Origin: Acidobacteriota bacterium
GTDB lineage: Bacteria > Acidobacteriota > Terriglobia > Terriglobales > Acidobacteriaceae
Length of the DNA stretch: 64,000 bases
Direction of reading: 5' to 3'
Assembly (NCBI GenBank): GCA_013289875.1
Contig: JABCZC010000006.1
Coordinates: 43,051-107,050, forward strand
Made by a program: the position numbers and the translations under genes. Shown one piece after another: positions 55,067 to 64,000 of this stretch (its first letter is position 1; each line of letters begins with the position of its first letter). The notes beneath the pieces were generated by a model. The model did not search any database and had not been told where the DNA came from. It was given only the letters and a program-made list of their open reading frames with translations.

Positions 55067-55657
55067 CTATGCGAGCAGCGCAAAAGCGACGATGGTGCTT
55101 CCTTCATGCCCGCTCGCTTGTTCGGCTCCGGTATTGAGGGAGCTTTCGAGACTTGCCCAGCCAGTCTGTAGTTCGGCGGCAATGATTTCACTATCGCTTG
55201 CGCCATCAAAACATAACTCGCAGACGCCGATGCCATCCGAGGAACGGAGAGGCAGGCCGAATACCCGGCAGGTCATGGGGCGCGCAGCGTAGAGGTTGCA
55301 GGTCCCGGTGGTCGGGTCGAGGACAGGACACGGTTCGTCATTAGCGAACTCGGCGAAGGTCGGGTCGTCTTCATCAAGCTGACCTGTCTCAAGGTTTCCA
55401 GGAAAGTCCGGCTTGAGGCGATCCATGGATCCACGCGCGCGCGCGTGGATCGCGGAAGCTCGCAGGGGATCTGTGTGTTCAAGCTCGCCGAGTCCCCGGC
55501 GCAGGCGAAGGGCGTCCAACTGCGTGATAGGGAAGACGCCAATACAGCATTGGGTGCATCCCGGGCGGCATTTGAGCCAGTCTCCCGACCGCCGCGCCGC
55601 GTCGGCAGTCGCGGCATCGACGATTTGCACGAGCTGGTGGTCGCCTGCGGGGAGCAT
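55067..55657 (-). CDS. YkgJ-family cysteine cluster protein
   Basis: The 196-residue cytoplasmic protein has the YkgJ (putative zinc- or iron-chelating) pattern: KCRPGCTQCCIGVFPIT near residues 29-45, ALRLRRGLG, EPCPVLDPTTGTCNLYAARP, and MTCRVFGLPL, with a further GVCELCF. About nine cysteines could bind a metal cluster. The role of YkgJ proteins is unknown. It lies 280 bp upstream of the RiPP precursor gene on the same strand and may be unrelated, though a metal-binding neighbour is suggestive. A 24-bp perfect palindrome with an alternating CG core lies within it. ATG is at 55657. Confidence 0.85.
   Translation of the reverse strand: MLPAGDHQLVQIVDAATADAARRSGDWLKCRPGCTQCCIGVFPITQLDALRLRRGLGELEHTDPLRASAIHARARGSMDRLKPDFPGNLETGQLDEDDPTFAEFANDEPCPVLDPTTGTCNLYAARPMTCRVFGLPLRSSDGIGVCELCFDGASDSEIIAAELQTGWASLESSLNTGAEQASGHEGSTIVAFALLA
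55428..55451. repeat. 24-bp perfect palindrome with (CG)6 core inside the YkgJ-like gene
   Basis: The 24 bases from 55428 to 55451 equal their own reverse complement: GATCCA, twelve alternating C and G bases, TGGATC. On the coding (minus) strand it falls in the region for residues HARARGS. Alternating CG runs are prone to Z-DNA and to cruciform extrusion. Confidence 0.9.
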
Positions 55658-55720
55658 GTTTTCAGCATAGTGTAATCCAAGAGATGATCGTATTTATTAA
55701 CCTGTGAAAGCAGTGAGGCT

Positions 55721-56449
55721 ATGAGCGATTCAATTGAAATTGGTTCCAATGACCGGGTGTTCGTGTTAACCGGCGCGGGCGTGAGTGCCGAGAGCGGGCT
55801 GCCTACCTTTCGTGACAACAACGGTTTGTGGAATGGATATCCCGTAGAGGAGGTCGCCACCCCCGAAGCGTGGGCCGAGGATGCGGAGCGGGTTTGGCGC
55901 TTTTATGGGATGCGCCGGAGAGACGCCTTGACCTGCCAGCCGAATGCAGCACACTTTGCGCTAGCTGACCTGGAGCGCGAGCTGGAAGAGCGATTCTTTC
56001 TCTGCACGCAGAACGTGGATCCACTGCATGAGCGAGCAGGATCAAAACGGCTGATTCACATGCACGGAGAGCTCTTTCGCTCGCGATGTGAGCGGGAATG
56101 CGGGCGCGGAGACTTCTCGGACGAAAGGATCTATCAATCTGCGAGCGAGATTCCTCGCTGCGAGTGCGGCGGTCGGATCAGGCCACACATCGTGTGGTTT
56201 GGCGAAATACCGATGGAGATGGATCGCATCCTGGACGAGCTTGATCGCTGTACGGTACTGATGGTGGTGGGGTCGTCGGGGATGGTCCACCCCGCAGCTA
56301 GCTTCGTGGAGTGGGCGAACCGCCGGCGTGTCCGCACCTACTACATTGGTCCTGAAAGGCCGCTGAATTCCGTATCCTTTACGCAGATCCTGCTTCGCAA
56401 GGCAGGCGAGGTTCTACCGGGGATCTTCCGCGTTTCACAATCTGGCTGA
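55721..56449 (+). CDS. cobB: SIR2-family NAD-dependent protein deacylase (CobB/Sirt5 type)
   Basis: The 242-residue sirtuin removes acyl groups from lysine using NAD. Motifs are FVLTGAGVSAESGLPTFRD near residue 12, TQNVDPLHERAG, HMHGEL with the catalytic histidine, two zinc cysteine pairs (RCERECGRG, PRCECGG), PHIVWFGE, and VVGSSGMVHPAA. The segment FYGMRRR supplies the Tyr-x-x-Arg pair of class III sirtuins, which suits negatively charged acyl groups such as succinyl. The NAD-site text reads NVDP where NIDG or NVDG is more usual, a small deviation. GTGAGG precedes ATG 55721. It lies upstream of hmgA by about 90 bp. Confidence 0.92.
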   Translation: MSDSIEIGSNDRVFVLTGAGVSAESGLPTFRDNNGLWNGYPVEEVATPEAWAEDAERVWRFYGMRRRDALTCQPNAAHFALADLERELEERFFLCTQNVDPLHERAGSKRLIHMHGELFRSRCERECGRGDFSDERIYQSASEIPRCECGGRIRPHIVWFGEIPMEMDRILDELDRCTVLMVVGSSGMVHPAASFVEWANRRRVRTYYIGPERPLNSVSFTQILLRKAGEVLPGIFRVSQSG

Positions 56450-56541
56450 GTCGTTTGCCAAACTCCAATCGTCACAGATAACGTATAGGGTCTTGCTGAT
56501 AAAGGCGCGCGCGCGATCGTCAGCGACGGATGAGGGTATTG

Positions 56542-57846
56542 ATGCCGGAAAAGGAACTGCGTTATCAATCAGGGTTTGGCAACGAATTTGCGTCGGAAGC
56601 CGTGGCCGGAGGCTTACCAGAGGGACAAAACGCGCCACAGAAGTCCGCGCTTGGCTTGTATACGGAGCAGTTCAGCGGGACACCCTTTACCGCTCCACGT
56701 GCGGCGAATCGAAGGACGTGGACGTATCGGATTCGCCCTTCGGTAACGCACAAACCCTATGAAGAAACGGAGACGAAGCTAATTCGCAGTGGTCCCTTCA
56801 CTGAAGTTCCGACACCTCCCAATCAGCTCCGCTGGAACCCTGTGCCGATTCCAGGCGAGAAGGCAGATTTTCTGGATGGGATCATAACGCTTGGTGGCAA
56901 CGGCGACCCTGCCTTCCAGACCGGTGTTGCGATTCACATCTATGCAGCAAATGCGTCCATGGAGGACCGCTTCTTTTATGACGCGGACGGAGAATTATTG
57001 ATCGTTCCACAGGACGGTTCCCTGAAATTCCACACGGAGCTCGGAATTATCGGTGTTGCTCCGGGGGAGATCTGCGTAATCCCGCGCGGCGTAAAATTTC
57101 GCGTCGTTCTGGATGGCGAATCAGCTCGCGGATACATCTGCGAAAACTACGGCCTAACCTTTCGCCTTCCCGAGCTTGGGCCGATCGGAGCGAACGGTCT
57201 CGCAAACTCCCGCGATTTCCTCACGCCAAACGCTGCGTTTGAAGATCGCGATGGGCCATTTCAGATGGTGAGCAAATTTCTGGGTCGCTTGTGGGTTGCG
57301 GAGATTGATCACTCGCCGCTCGATGTCGTTGCGTGGCATGGAAACTATGCGCCCTATAAATACGATCTAAAGAATTTCAACTGCATCAACTCGGTGAGCT
57401 TCGATCATCCCGATCCATCAATTTATACAGTGCTGACAGCTCCAACGGTGAATCCGGGAACCGCAAACGTCGACTTCGCGATCTTTCCGCCGCGCTGGAT
57501 GGTGGCCGAGCACACCTTCCGCCCACCCTGGTTTCATCGCAACATGATGAATGAGTTCATGGGCCTGATTTTCGGCCAGTACGATGCGAAGGCCGAAGGT
57601 TTTGTGCCCGGCGGAGCGAGTTTGCACAACTGCATGGCAGGACATGGTCCGGACGCCGAAACCTGGGAACGGGCAAGCGCTGCGGAGTTGAAGCCGCAGT
57701 ATCTGGATAACACGCTGGCGTTCATGTTCGAGACGCAACTGGTCGTGCGGCCAACGAAGTTTGCGCTGGAGACGAAGATTCTGCAGCACGAATACTACGA
57801 ATGCTGGCAGGGGTTGAAGAAACATTTTCAAGGATCGAAGGGATGA
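56542..57846 (+). CDS. hmgA: Homogentisate 1,2-dioxygenase
   Basis: HmgA opens the ring of homogentisate to maleylacetoacetate, the key step of tyrosine and phenylalanine breakdown, using Fe2+ and O2 in the cytoplasm. The 434-residue protein has [15 protein letters not shown] at the start, [39 protein letters not shown] and MMNEFMGLI with iron ligands, and [17 protein letters not shown] near the end. I chose the ATG at 56542 with GAGGG five bases upstream; the ATG at 56530 is also possible. The stop overlaps the next gene's ATG (ATGA), so translation is coupled to the unknown gene and then to fahA. Confidence 0.97.
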   Translation: MPEKELRYQSGFGNEFASEAVAGGLPEGQNAPQKSALGLYTEQFSGTPFTAPRAANRRTWTYRIRPSVTHKPYEETETKLIRSGPFTEVPTPPNQLRWNPVPIPGEKADFLDGIITLGGNGDPAFQTGVAIHIYAANASMEDRFFYDADGELLIVPQDGSLKFHTELGIIGVAPGEICVIPRGVKFRVVLDGESARGYICENYGLTFRLPELGPIGANGLANSRDFLTPNAAFEDRDGPFQMVSKFLGRLWVAEIDHSPLDVVAWHGNYAPYKYDLKNFNCINSVSFDHPDPSIYTVLTAPTVNPGTANVDFAIFPPRWMVAEHTFRPPWFHRNMMNEFMGLIFGQYDAKAEGFVPGGASLHNCMAGHGPDAETWERASAAELKPQYLDNTLAFMFETQLVVRPTKFALETKILQHEYYECWQGLKKHFQGSKG

Positions 57847-58715
57847 GCGTAATTCGCGCGCTGATTGCGGGGTTGATCGACTACGCGGGACTGTTTCCTC
57901 CCGCCGGTCTCGACATGAAAACGGTGATCCGCAATTACGCACAGTATGCGGACGGGGAAGAAAGCTGGGCGCTTGGCAGGTTGATTGTGCCGGTCAGCCG
58001 TCTGCCTGAGTTTACCGATGCCTTCAACGAAGTATGCTGCGACGAGCGCGAAAAGGCATGGCTTCTGAGTGTACTTGGCTCGAATGATCCCATCGACAAC
58101 GAAGCCCGAATTGCACGTTTCACGCAGGGAGCAGCGCTCATCGACACGATCGAATTGAAAGCCGAGGATCCCGAGGAGGCCGAACGGCTATTGTCGGAAC
58201 TGCCGGTAAGTTTGGAGGCTTATATTGAATTTCCCTTGGAGAAGACGAGCGAGATGTTGCCGGTGCTTGTCACCCATGGCGCACGGGCAAAGATTCGCAT
58301 GGGCGGACTGACGCCGGACGCCTTTCCCGACTCAGTTGCAGTGGCACGGGTCATGATCACCTGCGCGGATGCTCAGCTTCCATTCAAGGCGACAGCGGGG
58401 TTGCATCATCCTGTGCGCGGAATGTACCGGTTGACGTATGACGAGGATAGTCCGTCCGGAACGATGCACGGATTCGTGAACGTGTTTCTTGCCGCCGCTG
58501 TGGCGTGGCTGGGGAAAGAAGAAGATCTCGTTGTAGCGACGCTTAATGAGGAATCCCCGCAGGCGTTTCGATTTACAGAGGACACTGTCAGCTGGCATGA
58601 AAACGCATTGACGGCTGGCCAGATTGGCTCCATGCGGCGCGACTTCGGCATCGATTTCGGGTCGTGCTCGTTTCTCGAACCGATCGATGAGCTGAAGGCG
58701 TTGGGATGGCTGTGA
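57843..58715 (+). CDS. Conserved protein of unknown function coupled between hmgA and fahA
   Basis: The 290-residue cytoplasmic protein shows [21 protein letters not shown] near the N-terminus. It later has [64 protein letters not shown] followed by LHHPVRG, then [12 protein letters not shown] near the end. The strand-helix rhythm and the KIRMGG and FKATAG strands suggest a TIM-barrel-like fold. I do not recognise a named family. It overlaps hmgA by 4 bp and fahA by 10 bp, so it is made with the tyrosine-degradation enzymes. No maleylacetoacetate isomerase gene is in the operon; this protein could fill or bypass that step, which is inference from position only. Confidence 0.85.
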   Translation: MSVIRALIAGLIDYAGLFPPAGLDMKTVIRNYAQYADGEESWALGRLIVPVSRLPEFTDAFNEVCCDEREKAWLLSVLGSNDPIDNEARIARFTQGAALIDTIELKAEDPEEAERLLSELPVSLEAYIEFPLEKTSEMLPVLVTHGARAKIRMGGLTPDAFPDSVAVARVMITCADAQLPFKATAGLHHPVRGMYRLTYDEDSPSGTMHGFVNVFLAAAVAWLGKEEDLVVATLNEESPQAFRFTEDTVSWHENALTAGQIGSMRRDFGIDFGSCSFLEPIDELKALGWL

Positions 58716-59995
58716 CGCGGAGCTGGGTTGAAAGCGCAAATGATTCTCGTACGGATTTTCCACTCGAGAATTTGCCGTTTGGGGTCTTCCGCCGATCCTG
58801 TGGGTTCGTAACCTCCGGCGTCGCGATTGGAGATCAGATTCTCGATCTGCGTGCCACGGTTGCGAACGGCTCGCTCGATACACTCGACCCGCAAATCTCG
58901 CGATCCTGCGAGAACGACTCGCTCAACGCGTTGATGGCTCTCGGCCGGGAAGCCGTCGACGCGCTTCGGCCGAGGCTGATGGATCTGCTCTCAGATCGCA
59001 GCTCTCGCGCGCGCGTCGAGCCGGCGTTGATTCAGCAATCCGCGGTCGAGATGCTATTGCCGGCCCGCATCGGAGACTACACCGATTTTTACGCTTCCAT
59101 TTATCACGCGACAAATGTAGGCAGTCTGTTTCGTCCGGATAATCCGTTGCTGCCCAATTACAAATACGTTCCGATTGGCTATCACGGCCGCGCCTCATCG
59201 ATGGCCGTCAGCGGTACGGAAATCCAACGCCCATGCGGGCAGACGAAAGCAGCGGATGCCGAGGAGCCCTCGTTCGGGCCCACACGTTCGCTCGACTATG
59301 AGCTGGAAGTTGGTTTCTTTGTCGGCCGTGGAAATGCGCAGGGCCGGTCCGTTCCCATCTCGGAAGCTGAGTCCCACATCTTCGGCCTTTGCCTGGTCAA
59401 CGACTGGTCGGCGCGTGACATCCAAGCCTGGGAGTATCAGCCGCTCGGCCCGTTTCTCGCCAAGAACTTTGCCACTACGATTTCCCCTTGGGTCCTTACC
59501 CTCGACGCGCTGGAGCCGTTTCGCGTACCTGCATTTAAACGCGTAACGGATGATCCAAACCCGTTGCCGTACCTCAATGCCGAGGAAGACCGGGCTCGTG
59601 GCGGAATCGATTTGAAGTTAGAAGTCTGGCTGAAGACGAAACAGATGCGGGCAGAGAACTCAGCTCCAGTGCGATTGAGCCAGGGCAATCTCCGCGATTT
59701 GTACTGGACACTGGCACAAATGCTGACGCATCACACGAGCAACGGGTGCAATCTACACCCCGGTGATCTGCTCGCCAGTGGAACGGTCTCCGGGGCGGCA
59801 CGGGACTCGCTCGGCTGCCTGCTTGAAATCACGCGCCGCGGAGCAGAACCTCTTCAAGTTCCGAATGGTGAGACACGAAAATTTCTTGAAGACGGCGACG
59901 AAGTAATTCTTCGCGGATACTGCGAGCGCGAAGGCCATCCGCGCATCGGTTTCGGCGAGTGCCGCGGCATCGTGCGCCCTGCGCAATCCTGCTAA
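58706..59995 (+). CDS. fahA: Fumarylacetoacetase
   Basis: FahA hydrolyses fumarylacetoacetate to fumarate and acetoacetate, the last step of tyrosine catabolism. The 429-residue protein has the small N-terminal SH3-like domain (LPFGVFRRS, GDQILDLRA) and a C-terminal catalytic domain with GDYTDFYASIYHATNVG, VPIGYHGRASSMAVSG, LDYELEVGFFVGRGN, LVNDWSARDIQAWEYQPLGP and FLAKNFATTISPWV, which supply the metal ligands and catalytic histidine. The ATG at 58706 overlaps the stop of the unknown gene by 10 bp. It is the last gene of the operon and meets a convergent gene. Confidence 0.97.
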   Translation: MAVTRSWVESANDSRTDFPLENLPFGVFRRSCGFVTSGVAIGDQILDLRATVANGSLDTLDPQISRSCENDSLNALMALGREAVDALRPRLMDLLSDRSSRARVEPALIQQSAVEMLLPARIGDYTDFYASIYHATNVGSLFRPDNPLLPNYKYVPIGYHGRASSMAVSGTEIQRPCGQTKAADAEEPSFGPTRSLDYELEVGFFVGRGNAQGRSVPISEAESHIFGLCLVNDWSARDIQAWEYQPLGPFLAKNFATTISPWVLTLDALEPFRVPAFKRVTDDPNPLPYLNAEEDRARGGIDLKLEVWLKTKQMRAENSAPVRLSQGNLRDLYWTLAQMLTHHTSNGCNLHPGDLLASGTVSGAARDSLGCLLEITRRGAEPLQVPNGETRKFLEDGDEVILRGYCEREGHPRIGFGECRGIVRPAQSC

Positions 59996-60023
59996 TCGCT
60001 CCATCGATCCGCTAGGCACTGTC

Positions 60024-60566
60024 TCACTTCGCGCGCTCAAACTCGACGTAGTTGCGCCCGAAGTAGAGCCTGTATTTCCCCGGCGCCTCCCCTTCTGTCA
60101 CCTGCAAGGGAGTGGGCCGGCGAAATTTCGGATCGCCGACCGCCTCGGTCGTAAAAAGATCGTGCGCTCCAATGTCGAGAACCACAAACTGTGGGCCGCT
60201 TGCACTTCTGATCATCCCTGTGCCGTATGCTCCTGGAGGCAGCGTATGACCGCCAATTACGATTGGCACTTCCGTGATGAAGTACGCCTGATATTTCTCC
60301 TGAATGCCCGTTGAGTAGCCCGAATTGTCCACTAACACGGCGAAAGTGAAGTATCCATCGGAATAGCGAACACCACCGGAATTCCTGCTCTGAGTCGTCG
60401 CAGATTGCCCGCGGAAGAAGACTGAGCCTGGCAGAATCTTCGCGACGTCGGTTGGATGCAAAACCGTTGCCGGTTGCGCGGTTGGAGTTTGTGCAGCAAC
60501 CTGCACGGCGAAGATCGCCGCCGCTACAACAGCGCAAAACGTGATCCGGTGCCTGCTCGAAATCAT
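60024..60566 (-). CDS. Secreted acidobacterial protein of unknown function
   Basis: The 180-residue product has a signal peptide (MISSRHRITFCAVVAAAIFA, cleavage near VAAQ). A mostly beta domain follows, with KILPGSVFFRGQSATTQSR, QEKYQAYFITEVPIVIGG, TLPPGAYGTGMI and APGKYRLYFGRNYVEFERAK. The tone (GxYRLYFGRNYVEF ending) is that of a recurrent acidobacterial secreted family of unknown role. I chose the ATG at 60566, with GGAGG about 11 bases upstream; an upstream TTG at 60653 would place 29 unlikely residues before the signal peptide. It lies between fahA (convergent) and the GH1 gene. Confidence 0.75.
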   Translation of the reverse strand: MISSRHRITFCAVVAAAIFAVQVAAQTPTAQPATVLHPTDVAKILPGSVFFRGQSATTQSRNSGGVRYSDGYFTFAVLVDNSGYSTGIQEKYQAYFITEVPIVIGGHTLPPGAYGTGMIRSASGPQFVVLDIGAHDLFTTEAVGDPKFRRPTPLQVTEGEAPGKYRLYFGRNYVEFERAK

Positions 60567-60697
60567 CAGTCCAGAATCCTCCCTCACGTGCGGCAAGTAT
60601 AAACCGCACTTGCGAAAGAAGCCGAAGAGAGGGAGGCGCCCCTGATCCGGCAAGCGATTAACAGAAAACCCAGACCTCGCGTCGAACCGCCAGCCGG

Positions 60698-62191
<1,494 letters not shown>

Positions 62192-62228
62192 TTAACGGAG
62201 AACATCGTAGCATCCGCCAAAGAGATTA

Positions 62229-62242
62229 GTAAAACTGTTTAC
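62229..62242. promoter_or_regulatory. Possible LacI-type operator upstream of the GH1 gene
   Basis: GTAAA (62229-62233), four central bases, and TTTAC (62238-62242) form a perfect inverted repeat 53 bp upstream of the beta-glucosidase start and 56 bp after the end of the regulator gene. The position fits an operator for the adjacent LacI protein. It lacks the central CG common in LacI-family sites. Confidence 0.4.
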
Positions 62243-62297
62243 TTCAGCATGAAACGACACTCGACAAAGCACCATAGCAACCCCGGCGAGGATGATC

Positions 62298-63386
62298 TCA
62301 GCCGTGGCGGGCGGTCCGTTTGGGGTGGGGAGGCATGGTGGATTCGCGGATGATCAGCTCCGGGACAATCGCCACATGCTCGGGATAATCCTTCTGGCCG
62401 CGAAGGCGCTCGAGCAGGATCCTCGCCGCAGTGATTCCCATGTTGCGCAGGGGTTGGCGGATGGTAGTGAGGCTGGGGTTGTGGAAGGCAGCGCTCTGAA
62501 TGTCGTCGAAGCCGACGACTGAGACATCCTCGGGCACCCGCAGGTTGTGGTCGCGGAAGCCGCGGATGGCACCGATGGCGGCAATGTCATTGAAGGAGAC
62601 GAGGGCTGTGAAGGGGCGTTTCTGGGCGAGGAGGTGCTGTGCCACCGGGTATCCGAGCTCCGGCGAGGAGAGGTTGAGCTGCAGCTGTACCACGAGTTCG
62701 GGAGGAACCTCGATGCCGAGCTCGCGGGCGACGGCCATGAAGCTGTTCCAGCGATCGCCGGAGTCGGAGCTGAAGGTCTGGCCGCGCATGAAGGCGATGT
62801 GGCGGTGCCCCAGCTGATGGAGGTGACGGAGAGCCAGCTCGGCGGCGCGCCGGTGGTCGAGCAGGATGTTGGTTACGCCTTCGATCTTCTTGTGGCCGGC
62901 GACGGCGACCACGGGGATGGGCAGGCTGTGCTGCAGCGCCGTGTCGATGGCGATGAAGCCCTCGACGGAGCGGTCCATCAGGAGGCGAGGATACTCCTCG
63001 ATCAGGTCGGCTTTCCGGCGATGGCTGGCGGCGAGGTAGAAGTAACCTTCCTCCATCAGCACATCTTCGATACCGTCCATCACCAGGACCGAATAACCGT
63101 CGCTCAGCTCAGGCACAAGCACGCCGATGGAGAAGCTCTGCTTGCGGCGGAGGGAGCGGGCGTAGAAGCTGGGGCGGTAGTCGAACTTTTGCGCAGCGGC
63201 GAGGACGCGGTCGCGGGTCTCCTGGGGGATCGACCTCACGCCGGGTGCGTTGTTCAGCACCAGGGAGATGGTGGCCGGAGAGAGATCGAGGTAGTCGCCC
63301 AACACCCGGAGACTGATGGGGCGGCCATGCAGGAACTCGCTTTTATCCATTACAGGCTTATCGCTGGCCGATTTGCGTCCGGGCAT
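62298..63386 (-). CDS. LacI-family transcriptional regulator
   Basis: The 362-residue DNA-binding protein has the LacI HTH near residues 25-48 (LRVLGDYLDLSPATISLVLN), the hinge helix with DYRPSFYARSLRRKQS, and a periplasmic-binding-protein-like effector domain (IGVLVPELSDGYSVLVMDGI, FIAIDTALQHSLPIPVV, GHRHIAFMRG, ALVSFNDIAAIGAIRGF, VSVVGFDDIQSAAFHNPSLT). An N-terminal extension of about 20 residues precedes the HTH. It probably controls the GH1 gene 121 bp downstream in response to a beta-glucoside-derived sugar. ATG is at 63386. A GC-rich hairpin flanked by direct repeats lies 62-80 bp upstream. Confidence 0.93.
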   Translation of the reverse strand: MPGRKSASDKPVMDKSEFLHGRPISLRVLGDYLDLSPATISLVLNNAPGVRSIPQETRDRVLAAAQKFDYRPSFYARSLRRKQSFSIGVLVPELSDGYSVLVMDGIEDVLMEEGYFYLAASHRRKADLIEEYPRLLMDRSVEGFIAIDTALQHSLPIPVVAVAGHKKIEGVTNILLDHRRAAELALRHLHQLGHRHIAFMRGQTFSSDSGDRWNSFMAVARELGIEVPPELVVQLQLNLSSPELGYPVAQHLLAQKRPFTALVSFNDIAAIGAIRGFRDHNLRVPEDVSVVGFDDIQSAAFHNPSLTTIRQPLRNMGITAARILLERLRGQKDYPEHVAIVPELIIRESTMPPHPKRTARHG

Positions 63387-63433
63387 AGCAGCCTTTGTAG
63401 CGGTTGGCTACCTACTTAGGCAAATGGATTCCT

Positions 63434-63485
63434 GGTTTTGTCATACCGGAGGGGGTTACCCCCCTCCCCACTAGGTTTTGTTACC
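63434..63485. repeat. GC-rich hairpin flanked by GGTTTTGT direct repeats
   Basis: GGAGGGGG (63448-63455) pairs perfectly with CCCCCTCC (63460-63467) around TTAC. It is flanked by GGTTTTGTCATACC (63434-63447) and GGTTTTGTTACC (63474-63485), two related direct repeats. It lies just upstream of the LacI-type regulator gene and could be its control site or a small dispersed intergenic repeat. Confidence 0.6.
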
Positions 63486-63653
63486 GTTTCATTCTATTGG
63501 GTTTAACTGATACGTACATTGTAATCGACTCATAACAAATTAGTTACCGGTATCTACTAGCAAAAAAAAGAGATATAGCCGGTCATTGAAAACAAAGATC
63601 TTGCTGACTTGTCATTGATTACAGGCGAGTCAGGGGCAATCCCAAAATGCGAA

Positions 63654-63700
63654 AGGCCCGGCTTTGATTTCAGCCGAGCCTCTTTCTGTCTCTATTTTCT
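63654..63700 (+). terminator. Terminator-like stem with no plus-strand gene upstream
   Basis: AGGCCCGGCT (63654-63663) and AGCCGAGCCT (63672-63681) form a 10-bp stem with one mismatch and an 8-base loop, followed by CTTTCTGTCTCTATTTTCT. No plus-strand protein gene ends before it, so it may end a small non-coding transcript starting in the AT-rich stretch at about 63480-63600. Confidence 0.45.
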
Positions 63701-64000
63701 ATTGTAACGGTTTGGGAGAAAAAGTCGGCCAACTATTTCCGTAGTGCTGGCTTCTGTGGTGCTGGGCGCTATCGAACGCGATCCATTCACCGCTGCTCTT
63801 TGTGAATCACTTTTCGAAGAGCGCGAAGCGGGATTCAGGTTCTGGTGGTCGCATCCGCTGTTTTCTCGGCGTGCTTGCGAACACGGGCAAGCCAGAGCCC
63901 TTCAGTAACCGGCAATTCACCCTTAGAGCGCGCTTCGATGGTAAAGAGCCACTAAGCATGAAGGCGCTCAGAATGCGGGCGAAGGCGAGGTCCAATGGGC

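Larger units (their letters stand above)
63387..64000. other. Intergenic region at the right end, no recognisable gene
   Basis: No convincing gene is seen in these 614 bp. It contains a GC-rich hairpin (63448-63467), an AT-rich middle (about 63480-63600) that could hold promoters, and a terminator-like stem (63654-63700). A minus-strand frame at 63807-63995 reaches nearly to the window edge and might be the end of a gene outside, but it has no family features. Confidence 0.6.

Noticed and set aside
51215..55657. Methanobactin or TglA-type pathway
   Set aside because: No mbnC-type partner, no TglA scaffold peptide, and no PqqL or thiaglutamate genes; the DUF2063-DoxX-sigma context fits the bufferin/gig type better.
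63807..63995. 62-codon minus-strand frame near the right edge
   Set aside because: No family features, no ribosome-binding site visible within the window, TTG start only; it might be the end of an outside gene, but this cannot be supported.

Overview
The window looks like chromosomal DNA of an acidobacterium (class Terriglobia, Granulicella/Terriglobus/Edaphobacter-like). The reasons are family-level: three tandem ADOP-type 'orphan' permeases, a VWFA-related secreted protein of the kind known from Acidobacteria, an Oar-like TonB-dependent receptor with an N-terminal carboxypeptidase-regulatory domain, several acidobacterial secreted proteins of unknown function, and high GC with frequent GTG/TTG starts. 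I saw no rRNA, tRNA, CRISPR array, insertion sequence, integrase or phage gene.

Layout. 1-2.1 kb: 3' end of a GH57 alpha-glucan enzyme and two small envelope proteins. 2.2-5.3 kb (minus): a cysteine desulfurase, a secreted unknown and the tRNA thiolase MnmA. 5.5-12.9 kb: DinB-like protein, Tat-exported metallophosphoesterase, VWA protein, PpiD/SurA-like foldase and MalQ. 13-18.7 kb: two MacB-like permeases without an ATPase, an APC transporter and a secreted beta-propeller. 18.7-24.4 kb (minus): the five-gene MoxR/DUF58/DUF4350/DUF4129/membrane-protein operon. 24.7-31.4 kb: acidobacterial secreted protein, a 1040-residue glycoside hydrolase, PAP2 phosphatase, PEBP-like protein and a DUF6526-like protein. 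31.4-37.2 kb (minus): two ABC-F ATPases and FeoA-FeoB. 37.7-45.1 kb: three ADOP permeases. 45.6-51.1 kb: TonB receptor, Tat-exported flavin amine oxidase and Sec-exported RidA, possibly a periplasmic amine-oxidising module. 51.2-54.8 kb (minus): a compact metallophore RiPP operon. 55.1-60 kb: YkgJ-like protein, sirtuin, and a homogentisate pathway operon (hmgA, unknown gene, fahA). 60-63.4 kb (minus): secreted unknown, Tat-exported GH1 beta-glucosidase and its LacI-type regulator, then about 600 bp without a recognisable gene.

The most notable system is the operon at 54.8-51.2 kb. It encodes a secreted six-cysteine precursor with two copies of a C-K-G-K-N-x-C-K-G-x-G-G-C unit, a DUF692 multinuclear iron oxidase (MNIO), its DUF2063 partner, a DoxX membrane protein, an ECF sigma factor and a zinc-finger anti-sigma factor. 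All genes after the precursor overlap or nearly abut. The layout matches the bufferin/gig (gold- and copper-induced) RiPP operons of proteobacteria. The precursor, however, does not look like the usual DUF2282 peptide, and the regulator pair is built into the operon. Second in interest is the unknown gene translationally coupled between hmgA and fahA, where a maleylacetoacetate isomerase would be expected. Third is the predicted export of both an amine oxidase and a RidA-type imine deaminase.
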